From NCBI GenBank assembly GCA_018907035.1, contig JACCIC010000005.1:2961001-3025000 (forward strand): a DNA stretch of 64,000 nucleotides, given 5' to 3'. Origin of the DNA: Sycobia sp. Sy_11 (taxonomy: Eukaryota; Arthropoda; Insecta; Hymenoptera; Epichrysomallidae). Positions 24,080 through 37,370 of this stretch are shown piece by piece (the first letter of the stretch is position 1; each line of letters starts with the position of its first letter). The position numbers were made by a program, and so were the translations under genes. The notes under the pieces are model-generated. The model worked only from the letters and a program-made list of their open reading frames with translations, did not search any database and was not told where the DNA came from.

Positions 24080-24560
24080 AATAAATGTGCTGCGAATGTC
24101 CGAGACCCGCAGTATCGATCGCGCCTGGAACAATGGACCCACGGCAATTCCGAACTATCTTACTTGCGCGCCGGAAAGCTCACCTCCGCGGCGACTTCCG
24201 CTATTCGTGAGCCCCGGCCAGATACCGGATTCTCGTAACTGTCTCGGGCAGGTACGGCGGCGTCGCCGAACCGAAGCGCAACTCGCGCTCGCCGCTCAAC
24301 CCATCATTGCTCCTCGGACCCTCGATTCTTTCCTTCCCCGATGAAATTTATCAATTTATCTCGCTGGTACGTCGCGTCTTAACAATTTTCTTATCCCCCA
24401 ATCCCGCACCCCACCACCGCCACCCTCTCCATCCCTCGTCGATTTATATCTTCTCTCCTAATAACGGAGTTAAATCTTATTTCCGAGCACGTTACCTCCG
24501 GGATCATGTCCGGAATAAAGAGTGCGCGGGCGCACGAGATGTTTCGCGGAGTACAAAAAA
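24080..24560. other. GC-rich block
   Basis: CpG-rich sequence immediately before a long CA array. No exon pattern was seen. Confidence 0.4.
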
Positions 24561-24603
24561 TTGCTAAACTTTGACATTTCTCGATTTAGCACGATTTGTT
24601 CTG

Positions 24604-24606
24604 TAC

Positions 24607-24666
<60 letters not shown>

Positions 24667-24722
24667 ACACACATACACATACACATGCACAAACACATAC
24701 ACATACACATACATACACACGC
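24604..24722 (+). repeat. Long CA array with CATA/CACATA variants
   Basis: About 55 bases of near-pure CA decaying into acacat-type units over a further 60. Confidence 0.95.
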
Positions 24723-24789
24723 ATATAGACGCGCGCGTACACAGATATATAAAGCTCAAATAATCGCGGACACATTTATTGAAAGTTTA

Positions 24790-27640
24790 TTTCTTTAATT
24801 GATCTTAGAAAATACAACTTCCTGTCTTAACAAAAAAGAAAACATAAAAAAATTGGAAGCGAAAAAATTTATTATTTATTATTGCTTGAAAACTGAAATA
24901 TATCACTATAACGAATGAATAGAGTAGAGACGTATATAACAATGGCTTTAAATTTTGACAAAAATATAAAATTACATTTCAGCTCCAAACTGGTGCGAAC
25001 TCGGCACTCTTTCTTTTTTTTATGAGAAGATTGATATTATAAAAAAATCAAATTCGTCGTACTATAATATATATAATCCATGGACATTATTTCTAAAATG
25101 ATAAAAAAAGAGTAATAGTTTTTATAACAGCAATTTGATCTTCTATGTAAAAAATATAATTTTTGGGCGTTCGAAAAAAATGTTCAAGAGCAAGAAAATA
25201 AATTCAGAAGAATGATATGAATTTCCTGAAAAAAAAATTATTTTTTTAAAAGCAAGTCCTTTGTAATATGTAGGAAGAAAATATTGGGAAGTAAAAGTTC
25301 CGACTGATCTCAGCTAAGAAATAAAGTAATATTGATGATCAACTCTTGGATTCTCCAAAAAAATTGTACAATAAATAATATCCTTCATTACGCGATATAA
25401 ATGAAAAGGAAATCTTCCATCATTGGCATTTTCTCTGGTTTTCTCAGTTACCTGATGAAAATTTTCACGTCTCATTTGAGTTTCCATCAACCTCAAGAAT
25501 ACTTCGCTTTGAAAGAATAAGTCATACGTATAATAACTGCACATGGAAGGTTCACCCTAAAATAGTTGGACTCTCTAAAGAAATGTACGAATTTATAATA
25601 AATGTATGTATAAAATTGGGCATAAAATTATATTTCTTAGCAAAAATTTTTCCCGTATCAAACGATATATATTGGTATTGGTGTACCGAGCATATTTTCT
25701 TATACTGGGAAAATTTTTCCCCCATCCACGGGAGCTTAAAACCGAAAATCCCGACGTCGCCGTAGTAAAATCGCTAAGAAGGGATATCGCATAAATCCAA
25801 ACGCCCGCTCTATATACGGCGGATCCTCCAATATATTCGAGATTACCTTATACTAACCCCGATACACCGCCATTACGCCTTACCGTTTCATGAATACCGG
25901 GGGAAAAAAGTTTGTTGTCAAAGAAATTCCATCGAATGGCGGAAAATTGATTTTACAAAGCCAATTTTTTTTCCTCCGGGAGCGAGGGAAGGGGGAGGGA
26001 TTAGGTTGGTTCGGCGAACCAAGAGAGGAAGAAAAAAAACAACAACAAGAACTCGGTGAACGCGGAGTCGCAACGTTGCGCCGAGGGGGGGGGGGGAATT
26101 CGTACTATCTTGAAAAATGGAGATAACGATTTTAGTCCGTTTTAGACTTCAAAGGCAGGCGTATTAGCCGAAAGAACAAAACAGACTGTAAAAATGATAA
26201 AATGTTTTTTCAATTTTTCATCGCGGGCAGGCGTCTTGTCAAAGAATCGGGGAGAAAGGAAAAAAAATTCCGAAACATTGTCAGCGCGAGGCAGGATAAT
26301 CCTGTGAAATGAAACGAATCCGTGCACATATCTGCGAAAATTAATTGAGAGCATGCCCGTCGAATTTCGTTCTTTTGCGTAAATTTACGGAAAGTTGACG
26401 TAGTAGCGCGAATCTGAGATTAGGTAAAATCATATTTTCAATTACAGTAGAGTCAATGAAGGTATAATGGAAAATTAATTTTTTTTTTGTACCGCTATGA
26501 GCCCAATGATAAAAGCAAACCGCGAAAGATGATTAATAATTTCAGTATTTAGCGAAAAGTAAATTATATTGAAATGGATTATCTCTATAGACATTAATTT
26601 AGCAAATGATAAAACTGCTGACAAATAAACTGAAAATAAAAAACAAACAGTTGCTGTTTTGTTTTGATGACAAACAAAATCTTTTATGTACCACAAGATT
26701 AACTGGTTGTAAAGCAGTTATTTTACATTTTTATTCTCTATTTCTATGCAAAAAAAATATTAGATGGAATTTCATAAATTTTAAAGAAAAATTGTATTGT
26801 AGAGAAAATGCAAAAGATATCTAGAGGATGCTTTAGAGAATAATAGAAATACGTTCTTCATTTTAGCTTTCTAGCTAGCTAAATACCGCGAAATTTGCCT
26901 GTCGCATAAAACAAAATCAAGCGCAATTGTGAGTAATATCGAGTGTTCGCAATTGTCGTTCTTTTTCATGTTCCAACGGTGAGAAAAAATAGAGAACAAT
27001 TTAGCCATGCGACTATGAATTTTTCATTGAAGCCATAAAATTACGAAAATCAACGAAATATAATCGAAAACATTGTTTTTATAAATACGGGCTCCCCGCC
27101 GTCCCATTGATTTAGCATAACTTTTCTGGTGAGTTTTATCATTTCGTTAGCGCGAGTTCCCTAATAAAAATGAACTGTGAAGAATGTAGAAAAACAATTC
27201 CAATATAATTTAATCCTCGCGAGACGCGAGGGAATATCATTAGTTCTCGGACGAAAAGTTCACTTTTCTGTGAAACTACTGACGATTCAAGAGTGAAATT
27301 TAAATGCAAATCAGTCTATTCGACTTTTAAAATTGACAAAAAAAATTTGTTATTTATATGTTTCTGAATACATGAATGTTTATTTCATAATATTGTTAAC
27401 AGAGATAAATGAATCATTTTATTATATCGCTATTACGCTGCAACAATAAATATTATTTGAATAACAAGCTTAGTGCTAAAAAATAATAAAATTTTCATTC
27501 ACAAATCTGTAAATATTCCACTGTATTCCATGTAGCGCAAATCAAAATAATACTGCATAAATATGTAGAAAAAATATTCATTTCGCAAATGCATAAAATT
27601 CGCTTTTTTCTTAATAATAGACTGACTTTCACCAGTTATA
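24790..27640. other. AT-rich region, nothing recognised
   Basis: A GC-richer patch with a G-run near 26087-26097. Otherwise no exon or repeat of note. Confidence 0.5.
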
Positions 27641-27816
27641 ATTTAAAGAGGGCAAAAAAAAAACATTGAAGGGATGAAGAATCGCAAGGGGAAAATCGAA
27701 ATTCCACTTGTTCCTTAATACCTCGACATTCTCGGTGATAACAGGCCGCAGGCAACGAACAAGCGCGCGTAATCAAGCAGCCATATATACGCCTCGGCTG
27801 TCGAAGTGCGCGCGCG

Positions 27817-27819
<3 letters not shown>

Positions 27820-27883
<64 letters not shown>
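27820..27883. repeat. (TA)n array
   Basis: About 31 units following a CG-alternating stretch. Confidence 0.95.
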
Positions 27884-27885
<2 letters not shown>

Positions 27886-28050
27886 TAGGAACACTTCTCG
27901 TATATAAGGGTAGTCCGGGCTTCGCTACAGCACGCGGCTAAGATGTATAATATATATGGAAAATAGGGAGAGAGCACGCGCCTGCTCCTCGAATTTAATT
28001 ATCCGCGGAATAAAAGGGGGGAAATTCGATCCGTCAATATATGTTGTATA

Positions 28051-28055
28051 TGTGT

Positions 28056-28086
<31 letters not shown>

Positions 28087-28138
28087 CGTCTGTCTGTCTG
28101 ACTGTCTGAGTCTGTGTATGCGTGTGTGTGCGCGCGCG
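28051..28138 (+). repeat. GT / GTCT / CG compound array
   Basis: GT run, then TGTC units, then GT passing into alternating CG. Confidence 0.9.
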
Positions 28139-28570
28139 GGTCAATTAGCCCACATCCTCTTCCTCGATGGTCGTGCGTGCGAAATCATCCGCGCGCGCAT
28201 CTTAACGTCGACGTCCGATGGCCTCTTCGTCGGCGCATCCGTGGTGCGATGCGGCCTTGTACGCGCATATAAACGAGAGCGGAGGATGAGGGAGAGGGGC
28301 TGGCACACGCTGTACGTGCAACGTGAATATACGGCGGGAGGTGCGACACGGGCGAGTAACGTAGCGCGTCTCTCGCCCCATCGTCCTCTCTATATCCCCG
28401 TTCGCGGCGGCCTCTCCCGCCTCTCCGTTCCCGCCGCCCAACCCCCCCCCTCGCCTTCCGGCGCTTCCGCTTTTTCTCTCCGTAGTAATATAATAGAGCG
28501 TGGATGGATTTAACTATGGGCGGCCGCGAACCGACAAAACTAGACTGAGAGGGCAACGAGGTGGAAAGCG
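28110..28570. other. CpG-rich block between GT and TA arrays
   Basis: Strongly CpG-rich, with overlapping open frames on both strands rich in Arg and Ala. It lies between a GT/CT array and a 60-base TA run. Possible regulatory island. Confidence 0.4.
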
Positions 28571-28605
28571 AGAGGGGAAGTCGTATGTCGTGTGATATCT
28601 GTAGA

Positions 28606-28612
<7 letters not shown>

Positions 28613-28671
<59 letters not shown>
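28613..28671. repeat. (TA)n array
   Basis: Pure TA. Confidence 0.95.
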
Positions 28672-28677
<6 letters not shown>

Positions 28678-28835
28678 TTATGCGTACGTTCGCTTATTCG
28701 CGTATATGTAAGTGTGAACTAGATAGCTAGCATCGATCCATACTCTATTTCCCCTTCCCTCGCTCCTCTTTTCCATTCTCCTTTATATCGATGCACTGTG
28801 TGGTCCCTATGGTACTCATTTGCTTTAGAATTAGA

Positions 28836-28838
<3 letters not shown>

Positions 28839-28883
<45 letters not shown>
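28839..28883. repeat. (TA)n array
   Basis: Pure TA, about 170 bases after the previous one. Confidence 0.95.
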
Positions 28884-28886
<3 letters not shown>

Positions 28887-29139
28887 TGCGGTGCGTGTAG
28901 AGTTAGTTATATCACTGTGATCGAGCGTGCAATGTTTATGGATGTGAGAGCATCGATGCAATGGAGAAGCCGGCGCGAGTCTATTTTTATACTAATGACG
29001 CGGCCTTTTTCACGGAAAATGAAAGAGGATACAAGATATGAAAATAACATTTCCATTAGAGTCGACTTAAGGAGGCGAAACATCCGAGGCAGGAAAGAAG
29101 CGCGGAGCTTTCACGACAAAAAATTCTATTTAAATAAAT

Positions 29140-30060
29140 AATTCCGTGTATAATAACGTGTTGCCAAGAATTGGTTACTATGTTGAAAACGTATGTACTT
29201 TTTAACACATTTATTACACTCACATTTTTTCTTTAAATCAAAAATATTTCAAATTCTATTTAATACATTTCGAGGTTACACGTATGATTTTACTGGAGAA
29301 ACTGTTTAGGCCGTCAAATTGTAATAGGAGATATGTAATTGTCAAAGTAAAACCGAAGATTACAGTTCAAATTAGTGTTAACAAATTTTTATTCATTAAG
29401 CGACATAAGGGGCAAGAGTTAGCGAAAGAAAAAAATGAAGACTAATTTCGCCGTGTAATTGCCTCGAAGCCGAAATACTTAAGTCTACTATGTACTTATT
29501 TTAAACCCTGGTGGATAGAGAAATTCTTAGGTAAAAATTAATCTCAGCGTCGAAAATTCTTAAGGAAATTATACCGCTTCTGTTATAAAGAAAAAGGAAA
29601 TTGCAGACTAATACTAATGACGAGTTTAAATTTATTTAAGGTAAATTATATTTTTAAATGACACTTGGATCAAAACTCTTGCGAAACAGAAATTCTATCA
29701 AAGCTTGAAATTATATTTTTCTTTAAGTAGAAAATTTTCGAAAGCTCGGATTGCCTAAACTGATAAGCCCCGGATAACCGTCTATCTCACTGTTCCTAAA
29801 CATTGAGCTGTCCGTATGTTACCTATCTATCATGAAACACAAAAATGCAAAGGTTATCTAGATACACTCAGAATTCTCATGCCTAACACTTTATTTGGCA
29901 AAGACTTTTCTTCTTTTGGTTAGAGAAAAATAGAGAGAACGTTGCTTATATGACTTTATGTTTATATAAAATTTTCCTCATCAATGCAAACGTGGATCGC
30001 TTTTTTCAGTGTCTCGTCACAAAGTTCTCATTTCAAAATCTCACATCCTGAAATAACGTA
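29140..30060. other. AT-rich region, nothing recognised
   Basis: No supported feature. Confidence 0.5.
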
Positions 30061-30159
30061 ACGCGGCGACAATTCAGTATTGGAAATCTTTAGAAAAGTA
30101 TCGGAAAAAATTGGCCTTCTATACACAGAAATCATGACAATTCAATGGCCGACGAATTA

Positions 30160-30780
30160 TAAGCCAGTCGAAAAGGCCGAGAAAAAAATAGTTTCCACGG
30201 CTACTCTCGTAAAGCCGCGCTCTTCTTTCCCATACCCCGCGAACCAGTCGGGATTTATAAAATCCAACGTCGGGAAGAATTTGCGTCGGAAAACTGACTG
30301 TCGGTGACGAGAGGAGGGGGGGGGGGAGGTTGAGGGACGAACTGGGGGAGGAAATGGGAATAAAAGGATATTCCAGCTCTCTCGAGGCTCTTTCAGACAC
30401 CGCGGAATATCGATAATCTTAAGTAAACAAAGCGTAAAACGAGGCGGCGCGCCCTCCTGAATAGATCGAGCGGATGAATTTCGCTGCCTCTCCGGCGGGA
30501 TAATGCGCTTGGCCCCCGAAGGGGGCAAAATATTTCCCTCCCCCCCCTGCCCGTGGCGGGGACTTAGCCGCGCAAAAGTTGGCGCTCTTCGCGCGGGCAC
30601 GCGCTCTCCCGGTGTGCTTATATGATTAATGCTCGCTGGCGCGCGGCGGGGAGTACCACCTCCGACCCCAGAGGGCGCGCATTATTCGAGGATCGCGATC
30701 GACGGGGATTTCCGGATCGGAGTGGGCGCTCTTTCGTTACTCCTTTATTTCTTCTTCGAACGTTGGCGACTGCTACGGGG
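30160..30780. other. GC-rich block with G-runs
   Basis: Includes a long G-run around 30314-30327 and CpG-rich sequence to 30760, then T-rich tracts. No exon found. Confidence 0.4.
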
Positions 30781-30879
30781 TTTTTTTTTTTGAAGGAGGT
30801 GGGTGTATCTTTCGTTTTTTTCTTCTTTTCTTTTTCTTCTTTTTTTTTTCTAAGTTGTACTTCAAACAAAGTTTAATCT

Positions 30880-32200
30880 TTGGCGAGTTAAAATTTCAAC
30901 CGGGCGAAAACTTTCTCGGCGCTTTATCATTATCTTTGCCGTGGAACTTTTGGAAATTTTCAGAGTAAAATTATGCACGCACATTCTCAGTGTATGAATT
31001 TGAAACGATTCGTTCTCTAGCAAAATTTTATTGTTAAAAGTGATTTAATACGCTGGAAATGTAATAATTTATAAAATTGTAATTTTATTTTAAAAGCGTG
31101 TATTTTATTTCGTCTTATTGAAAGCAGTAAATACGTTATAAATTAATTATATCTGCATCCGCGCCTTTATTAATTCATAACATTAAATAAGATTTTTTTA
31201 AATAAATCCAGGCAGATTCAAAATACAATGTTGAAAATGTTACGCAACAGCTCTTAACAAAATTATTCAGGCGATGTAGAATTAAAAGTAGAAGTACCAG
31301 AATGTTATGGAGCATATAGAAATGTATTTTTTTGGGTTACGTAATATTACATCTCGTCTCCTTACTTTTACATTGTTTCTATAATCATGCAAAATAATGT
31401 GGAAGTATTCAGATGAAATGAAATTTTAGTTAATATGAGTATGATTATAATACAAAGAAGTTAACATTAAATTTGATATTTTTATTCGAAAATGCTGTAT
31501 AACAGGGCTTGTACACCATCCCCTCGTATCTTTCTTACATTTAGAGAAATAACAAGTACGTAAAAAAAAGAAGGTAAATAAAAAGCACGGGAGAAAATAA
31601 GATACCATTTTAACAAATTAATTCTACATTATTATATGAAATTATACATACTCGGCAAAGTAACTCATTTTATCTTTAGAGATCTTGACTGTAATAATGG
31701 TATTTCAAATATTGATTTTACGAAGCTTTCGTGTTATTTTAATTAATTTTGATAGCTTCACCTATAGACGCGACAATAATGCCTTTATTACAATATTTGC
31801 TATTCTCCGACTGACCTACTTTTATAGTTATTAAGTTAAAGCATTGCGTATTTACGTTTACAGTATAATAGCCTTTCATTCTTGCGCAACATTGTCACGA
31901 GAGAAATTGAGATTAAGTTGTTCGCTTTAAAATTCGATTTTCCATTATATCGTCGTGACAAAGAGGATTTCTGAATTCTTTTTTTTCCATTCTTTTTTTT
32001 TATCAACAAGCCGACGGATCAATGGCCACTTCGACGAAATTTTAACGGGCCAAATCGTACGAGCGCACGACTCGGTAGGGCGAATTTAAAAAAAAAAAAA
32101 AAAAAAAAAAAGAAAATATATCCCTTTCGGGGACACGCGGGACAGGAGCGGATTTAAAAAATTTCGCGGCACTTCGAATCTTCCTCCCCGCGTACCCGCC
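30880..32200. other. AT-rich region with poly-A tract
   Basis: No gene seen. A poly-A tract lies at about 32088-32111. Confidence 0.5.
32088..32111 (+). repeat. Poly-A tract
   Basis: About 23 A residues after a GC-richer segment. Confidence 0.9.
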
Positions 32201-32234
32201 TCACACTCTTATAAACTTGCCCGGGCGAGCTCAC

Positions 32235-32363
32235 CGGCGTAAGTTACGAGTTCGTTGAGATTCATTGCCACTAAATTATGTAATAAACTCATATTCGAGC
32301 CTCGTCCGACAGTAACATTATCTCGGGTAGCGAAACTTGTTAAGGAAAATGTATCGCCCCCTC
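32235..32363 (-). CDS. Possible minus-strand exon, product unknown
   Basis: On the minus strand, a good acceptor (gaatttttcag) is followed by 129 open bases and a donor GTGAGC. Entry and exit are both phase 1. The peptide includes DTFSLTSFATRDNVTVGRGS and NMSLLHNLVAMNLNELVTYA. No domain was recognised and codon use is not strongly biased. There is no neighbouring exon to join. Chance is the simpler explanation. Confidence 0.13.
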
Positions 32364-32539
32364 CTGAAAAATTCACGCATATAAGATCGTAACATTTTTC
32401 TGCGGCCCCCGAGCCTGGCTGCGCATTTCTATATATACTTATATCTAAACCGGTTAAGGAAGACTGCGAGTCAACGTATACGTGTATGTAAACAGGGAAA
32501 TTAATTAACCGACAATTGAACGGTTTCTTTCTCATTATT

Positions 32540-34320
32540 TAAAGTGAAATGAAGAATTGTATAATCAGAAGAAAAAAACTGCAATAGCACGTAATTGGCC
32601 GATTTAATTGACATTATACGGATGAACCGGGTATATGCTATTGGATTCTCTCGGAAGTACGTAATAACCGTGCGATTGCGCTACGTGCTTTCGCGAGACG
32701 AGACCCGTAGCAACTGTCCCTTAAATACTTTATTATCCATATTATTTTTATTATACTCTTATATCCATTTCGGAATAATTGTAAAAGTTTAATAAAACTT
32801 TCGAGCCGTTATAAGAATCGTCAGAGAGGCTTGGATTTTCAACTGTCAGTTAGCGGTGAATTAAGGCCCCGGGAGGTTTTAATGCAGGAAACGGGGTATT
32901 AAATACCATACTCTCGCGAACTACGTAGAATTTTTACAACAATTATAGTCAACGTTTCGTATCTCTCACGGGGAGAGATTTCGCGCAATAATAAGTTAAC
33001 AAACGCGGTGAACTAGTCAAATGAGTAAAATTTCAAGTAATGAAGTTATCCTGTAATCGTTTCATAATGTAATTCGTCGAAAAATACAATTTGTTAGATT
33101 AAGGCGCGTGTGGCGCGGGAGGGGGGGGGACTTTTTTAATCTGTGCGCCAATTGAATTTCGTCGACCAAACTATCTTCTCTATTTCTGCAAATCCAATTT
33201 TCATTTCATTTTACTAAATATGAAATAGAAGGTTTTCAACTGCGAGCAAAATATTAAAATAAACAAAACGAATATATATATATATATATAGGAAATATGG
33301 ACGGTAACTTTGAGAGGAACTCGACTGCACTGTTTACAGTTAATTGGATAAAGTATAAAAATGCCAACTATTAACGAAAAATTTTCAAACATTTATGAAC
33401 AGCGTTTCGAGCTACGAGTTTCAATATCTATATCTACTGGACTGCTCAATGAGTGCAATTTAACTGTTGAAATTCAAAAGTTTCGTAATTTTTATTACAT
33501 GATCTTATTTTATGTAAAAATCTTTGTAGAAATTCCGTTTAATTCTCGCCTTTTGAAGAAAATAATTTTTCGAATAACGTGAAACATAGCAGCATTAAAT
33601 CTTATCGATAGACTATCTCAAAATTGGCTGCTCGGTTAAATAGGGCAAATTTTCCGCCTGCGCAATGCTAATCTGCCGCATTGAACACGAACGCACATCA
33701 TTGCCGGAGACAACAAAATGAGACGCTGTCCGTTTTGAAATCCATTTCAACCAGTGCTGTTCCTGATCTGGAGCGAAAAAAAGGATACAACAACCGTCGC
33801 AGTTTCACCGCTGTTTACGCATTGGGGACAAATAAAGAAAAACATCCAAGATACCTTTATGCAGAAGCGAGGCGAAATGAATCGCGGCGACCAGCTAAAA
33901 TAGATTCCGTCGACCGCCTATTTTTCTTGTATAACGAAGTCTCTTGCATTGCAAATTAACGGATGTGCCGAGCTGGAGGGACGGTCGCACATCTCCTTAC
34001 GTTGAGGCCGCGTATGGCCGCCGTACCAATTTGCCTGATACAGGTATGGCAATGAAAGCAACAACAAGAAGATGAAATCGTAAGAATCGGAATTCGGAGA
34101 GAGGTGAAAATTTCGACTGGATCTGTTTATAGGATTATATAAACATAAATATAAATTAACTCGATTTTGGGTAAAGGCACGGGGGAAAGACTGAACATTT
34201 ATATTTACGTAGCGATCCGCCAAAGCCTGCAGACGGAGGTTGGACCATCGTCCTGTTAAACACGCAAGCGAGACCAGGGGCGACTCCTGTTGACGCCCTC
34301 CTTCGACCCACCGAATCGAC
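32540..34320. other. AT-rich region, nothing recognised
   Basis: A G-run near 33119-33129 and a short TA run near 33274. No exon supported. Confidence 0.5.
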
Positions 34321-34335
34321 GAACTAACAAGAGAG

Positions 34336-34338
<3 letters not shown>

Positions 34339-34368
<30 letters not shown>
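34339..34368 (+). repeat. (GA)n array
   Basis: Pure GA. Confidence 0.95.
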
Positions 34369-34371
<3 letters not shown>

Positions 34372-34970
34372 TTCATTGCTTCAAGCTGGTACATAGTAGT
34401 ACCCCTGTCCCCCCAGACAACCTGGCCGAGGGTAAAGGATTTACTGTAATCGTTTCAAAGGCAGACGCGAATCTTTTATGCGAGTTCTGGTCGAATACTT
34501 ATGGTGACGCAGAGGGCGCGCAGGGGGAGGGCGGGTTAGAGAGGTCGGTGGATTTTATGTACTGGAAAAAGGTCTTCCCGCCTAGTGGTCGGATAAAAGG
34601 TTCGGGGCAGAAATGAAAACACCAGATTAATATTCGTGAAATCACGAGCCATTTACGAAAATTGACTATTTAACTTTCTGCCTTTGCGGTAACTAGAGAG
34701 GCATTTGGAAATGATAGAGGAGCTGGGATATAATCGGAGTGGAGTGAAAATGATTGCGCAGCTCGGATCGATTGGGTTGTGCTCTAACAAATCTACAACA
34801 TTGCCCTTTCTAGGTTCGTTTTATCTTTTATCGTGTATTTTCGTAGGGATAGAACAAAATCGTTATAGCCAGCTATTGTCCAATCATTACAAATTTATAC
34901 GATCGGTATACCACTGATATTATGAATATTCCATGTATATATCGATAAATGCCATTAGTGCAAAGTACAG

Positions 34971-35002
34971 ATTGGTGCAAAAATAACTCCACTCGAACTT
35001 AC
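34971..35002 (+). mobile_element. Mariner-like terminal repeat fragment (solo)
   Basis: The word attggtgcaaaaataactcc resembles the outer end of mariner terminal repeats of the mellifera/cecropia/Hsmar1 kind (GGTTGGTGCAAAAGTAAT). No matching inverted end or transposase remnant was seen nearby, so it is either a relic or a chance match. Confidence 0.25.
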
Positions 35003-35014
35003 GCATTATATATA

Positions 35015-35018
<4 letters not shown>

Positions 35019-35070
<52 letters not shown>
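35019..35070. repeat. (TA)n array
   Basis: Just inside the mariner-like end. Confidence 0.95.
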
Positions 35071-35079
35071 CTTCTCATA

Positions 35080-36600
35080 AGTCATATTAACATTTAACAC
35101 AGCTACCGTATGGCCTCATTTATTATATAGTCATCAATGTATTAATAGTACAAGTAAAAAACCATTATAGGTCTCAGTTATAAGAATACATGAATTCTTC
35201 ATCATCAAATACTATATCTATAAAAATAAGCTTTCTAATATATGGAGATAATAAATGGAGAGTTAATAGGAATCCGACTTGATTATTAAAATAAGAAAAT
35301 TATCAATGTAATATAATCCAATAAGTTGTATTCATTTTTATTTGTTCAACAACAAATATCATAGTATCAGCATACTGCATACAGTAATGAGATATTTCTA
35401 TAAAGTGACGTTATTTAAAAATGCGACACGATGATACTTGGCATCCTGACATTCTGCTAAATATCTTTGGATTTATTGATTTTCAGGATACTATTAGTCA
35501 CTTCACAAATGATAGCTTAACAACATGGCTTGAACATGAATTTGGTCAAGAATTGAAATATTACTATTCAATTTTCAGTTAAAAGAATTTACATAAAATA
35601 ATATGAAAAATCATATTCATAGGATTAATTTAAATGGCTAGACTGACTCTTAAAAACCTATAGTCGGATATTTTAGAAATTACTAAGAACGAAATTTACG
35701 GAGATTGAAAATTTGAAAATGGCGGATTGACATTCGAGCGACAGTTGTGAATCTTCTGATATATACGTATGTTTATGTCGACATGTTGACATTTGCAATA
35801 TCAATAGTATATTTGTGCCAGTGAGCTTGAAAACGTACAACCATGATAATTTTCTTGAAAGAATTAATTGTAATTTAAAAGATAACTTGTAGCAATAACT
35901 TCAATAGGACTTGTTTAACTTCAGACAACTATTGAGCAGAAAGAATATAAAACATATTGTCCAAGCGGTATGAAATAGTTAATTAACTATTCATAAGTTT
36001 TTATATTTTCAATAAACTGATATTTCAAATTATCTATTAATTCCATTTATTACACGTAATGAAGACGAGAAAATAAATTAATATCGGATATTTAACGTAG
36101 GTGAATATGCAAGGGTACACGTATGTACCTTTTTTTACAAGACAAAGCAATTTTCCGACCCTTTGTACGTTGTAAATTAAAAACATTAATTAATATGTGG
36201 TTTTTTCCTTACTCGATTAAAAAAGAAACAAATTATTCATAAAATTTTCATCGTCGTCTGAAATATAGCGGGAAAAAGAAAAGCATGCAAGTATGGTTAT
36301 TTTATTTGAAAAAAAGCGCAATTGAAACTTTCTAAACAATGAAAAACAAAAATTAAACGTGGAATATAATTAACGATACTACTATTCTTTATAATGGAAG
36401 ATCGATTAATTATATCCTTATCAATAGAAAATATTCCAGTTGTCCTGTAATCGTATCAAATTCGTTTTATACGTATAAAATCGAAAATCCAAACAATATA
36501 ATGAATAAATTTTCATCGGTCGTGCAACATCGAATAGGAAAAAAAAAAGAAGAAGGGAGAACAATATCGCCGACCGAGTAACCATCTTTCGAATTCAATT
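35080..36600. other. AT-rich region, nothing recognised
   Basis: Checked for mariner transposase remnants downstream of the terminal-repeat-like word at 34971. None recognised. Confidence 0.45.
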
Positions 36601-36639
36601 TCATTCCCTTTAGTTATACGGCGTAATCAGAAAGTAGAT

Positions 36640-37053
36640 TCCCAGAAAATCGATCGAGCTCTCTCGAGCGCTCTCGGGCTGTCGCGCGCCGCCAGCGCGT
36701 GCAAGATTCCACGAAGCGAATCCATTTAGCTCGGGCTCGCAGTCTCGAAGAAATCGATTCGATAATGGGCATTAGCGCGTCGCGAGCATATTCGCACCGG
36801 CGGAGAAAGCCCGAAGAATTGCAGGCGCCGTCTGTACGTCCCGGTGTCCATGTGTGTGCGTGTTTGCGCGCGCACACGCGGAGGGCTTTTAAGCGTGAAT
36901 GACGTATTTGCGTGCGTCAAAGTATCCGCTAAGAGCCCCTCGTTCCGGACTCCCCGAGTGTCCTTCTAAATTCGAACGATACCAAAATTATATATGTAGA
37001 TACACTTACGTTTACGCTCAGCGCGCGTTTCTCCGCGGCTCTTTCGCCCTCAC

Positions 37054-37105
<52 letters not shown>

Positions 37106-37370
37106 ATATATCTCTCTCTCTCACTCTACCCGTGGCGCTTGACTCGCAGTACGGCGCGGACGAGCGGAAATAAAATGAAAGAAAAACCGCGTAGTAAGTA
37201 TTCCCTTTTTGACGTATAGAGCGGCTAGAGAGAAGTGCAGGGTAAATAGTCAAGCGGGTGGTAGCGCATCGCGTACGTATCGCGGGGCTTGTTATAGCCG
37301 CATGGCAAATCGATCCGAGCAATTTTCTCCGTCGCCGCCGCGGCTGCCTTCGTTTGTGACGTAGCATTTT
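36640..37370. other. CpG-rich block with CT array
   Basis: GC-rich flanks around a CT repeat. Near 37350-37385 there is a CRE-like gtgacgta and an octamer-like tatgcaaat, which suggest regulatory DNA. No gene recognised. Confidence 0.4.
37052..37124 (+). repeat. CT array with one break
   Basis: CT run interrupted by tctatata. Confidence 0.95.

Noticed and set aside
24470..24775. Cys-Val-rich minus-strand frame
   Set aside because: A translation of the CA/GT array.
26445..26465. Sequence whose reverse complement resembles a microRNA seed (attgactcta)
   Set aside because: Only about eleven bases agree and no stable hairpin could be drawn around it.
34290..34616. Plus frame containing VPPDNLAEGKGF and a CEFW motif, resembling an Ig boundary
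   Set aside because: No consistent Cys-Trp-Cys framework, no donor at a fitting place, codon use not coding-like, and it starts in a GA array.
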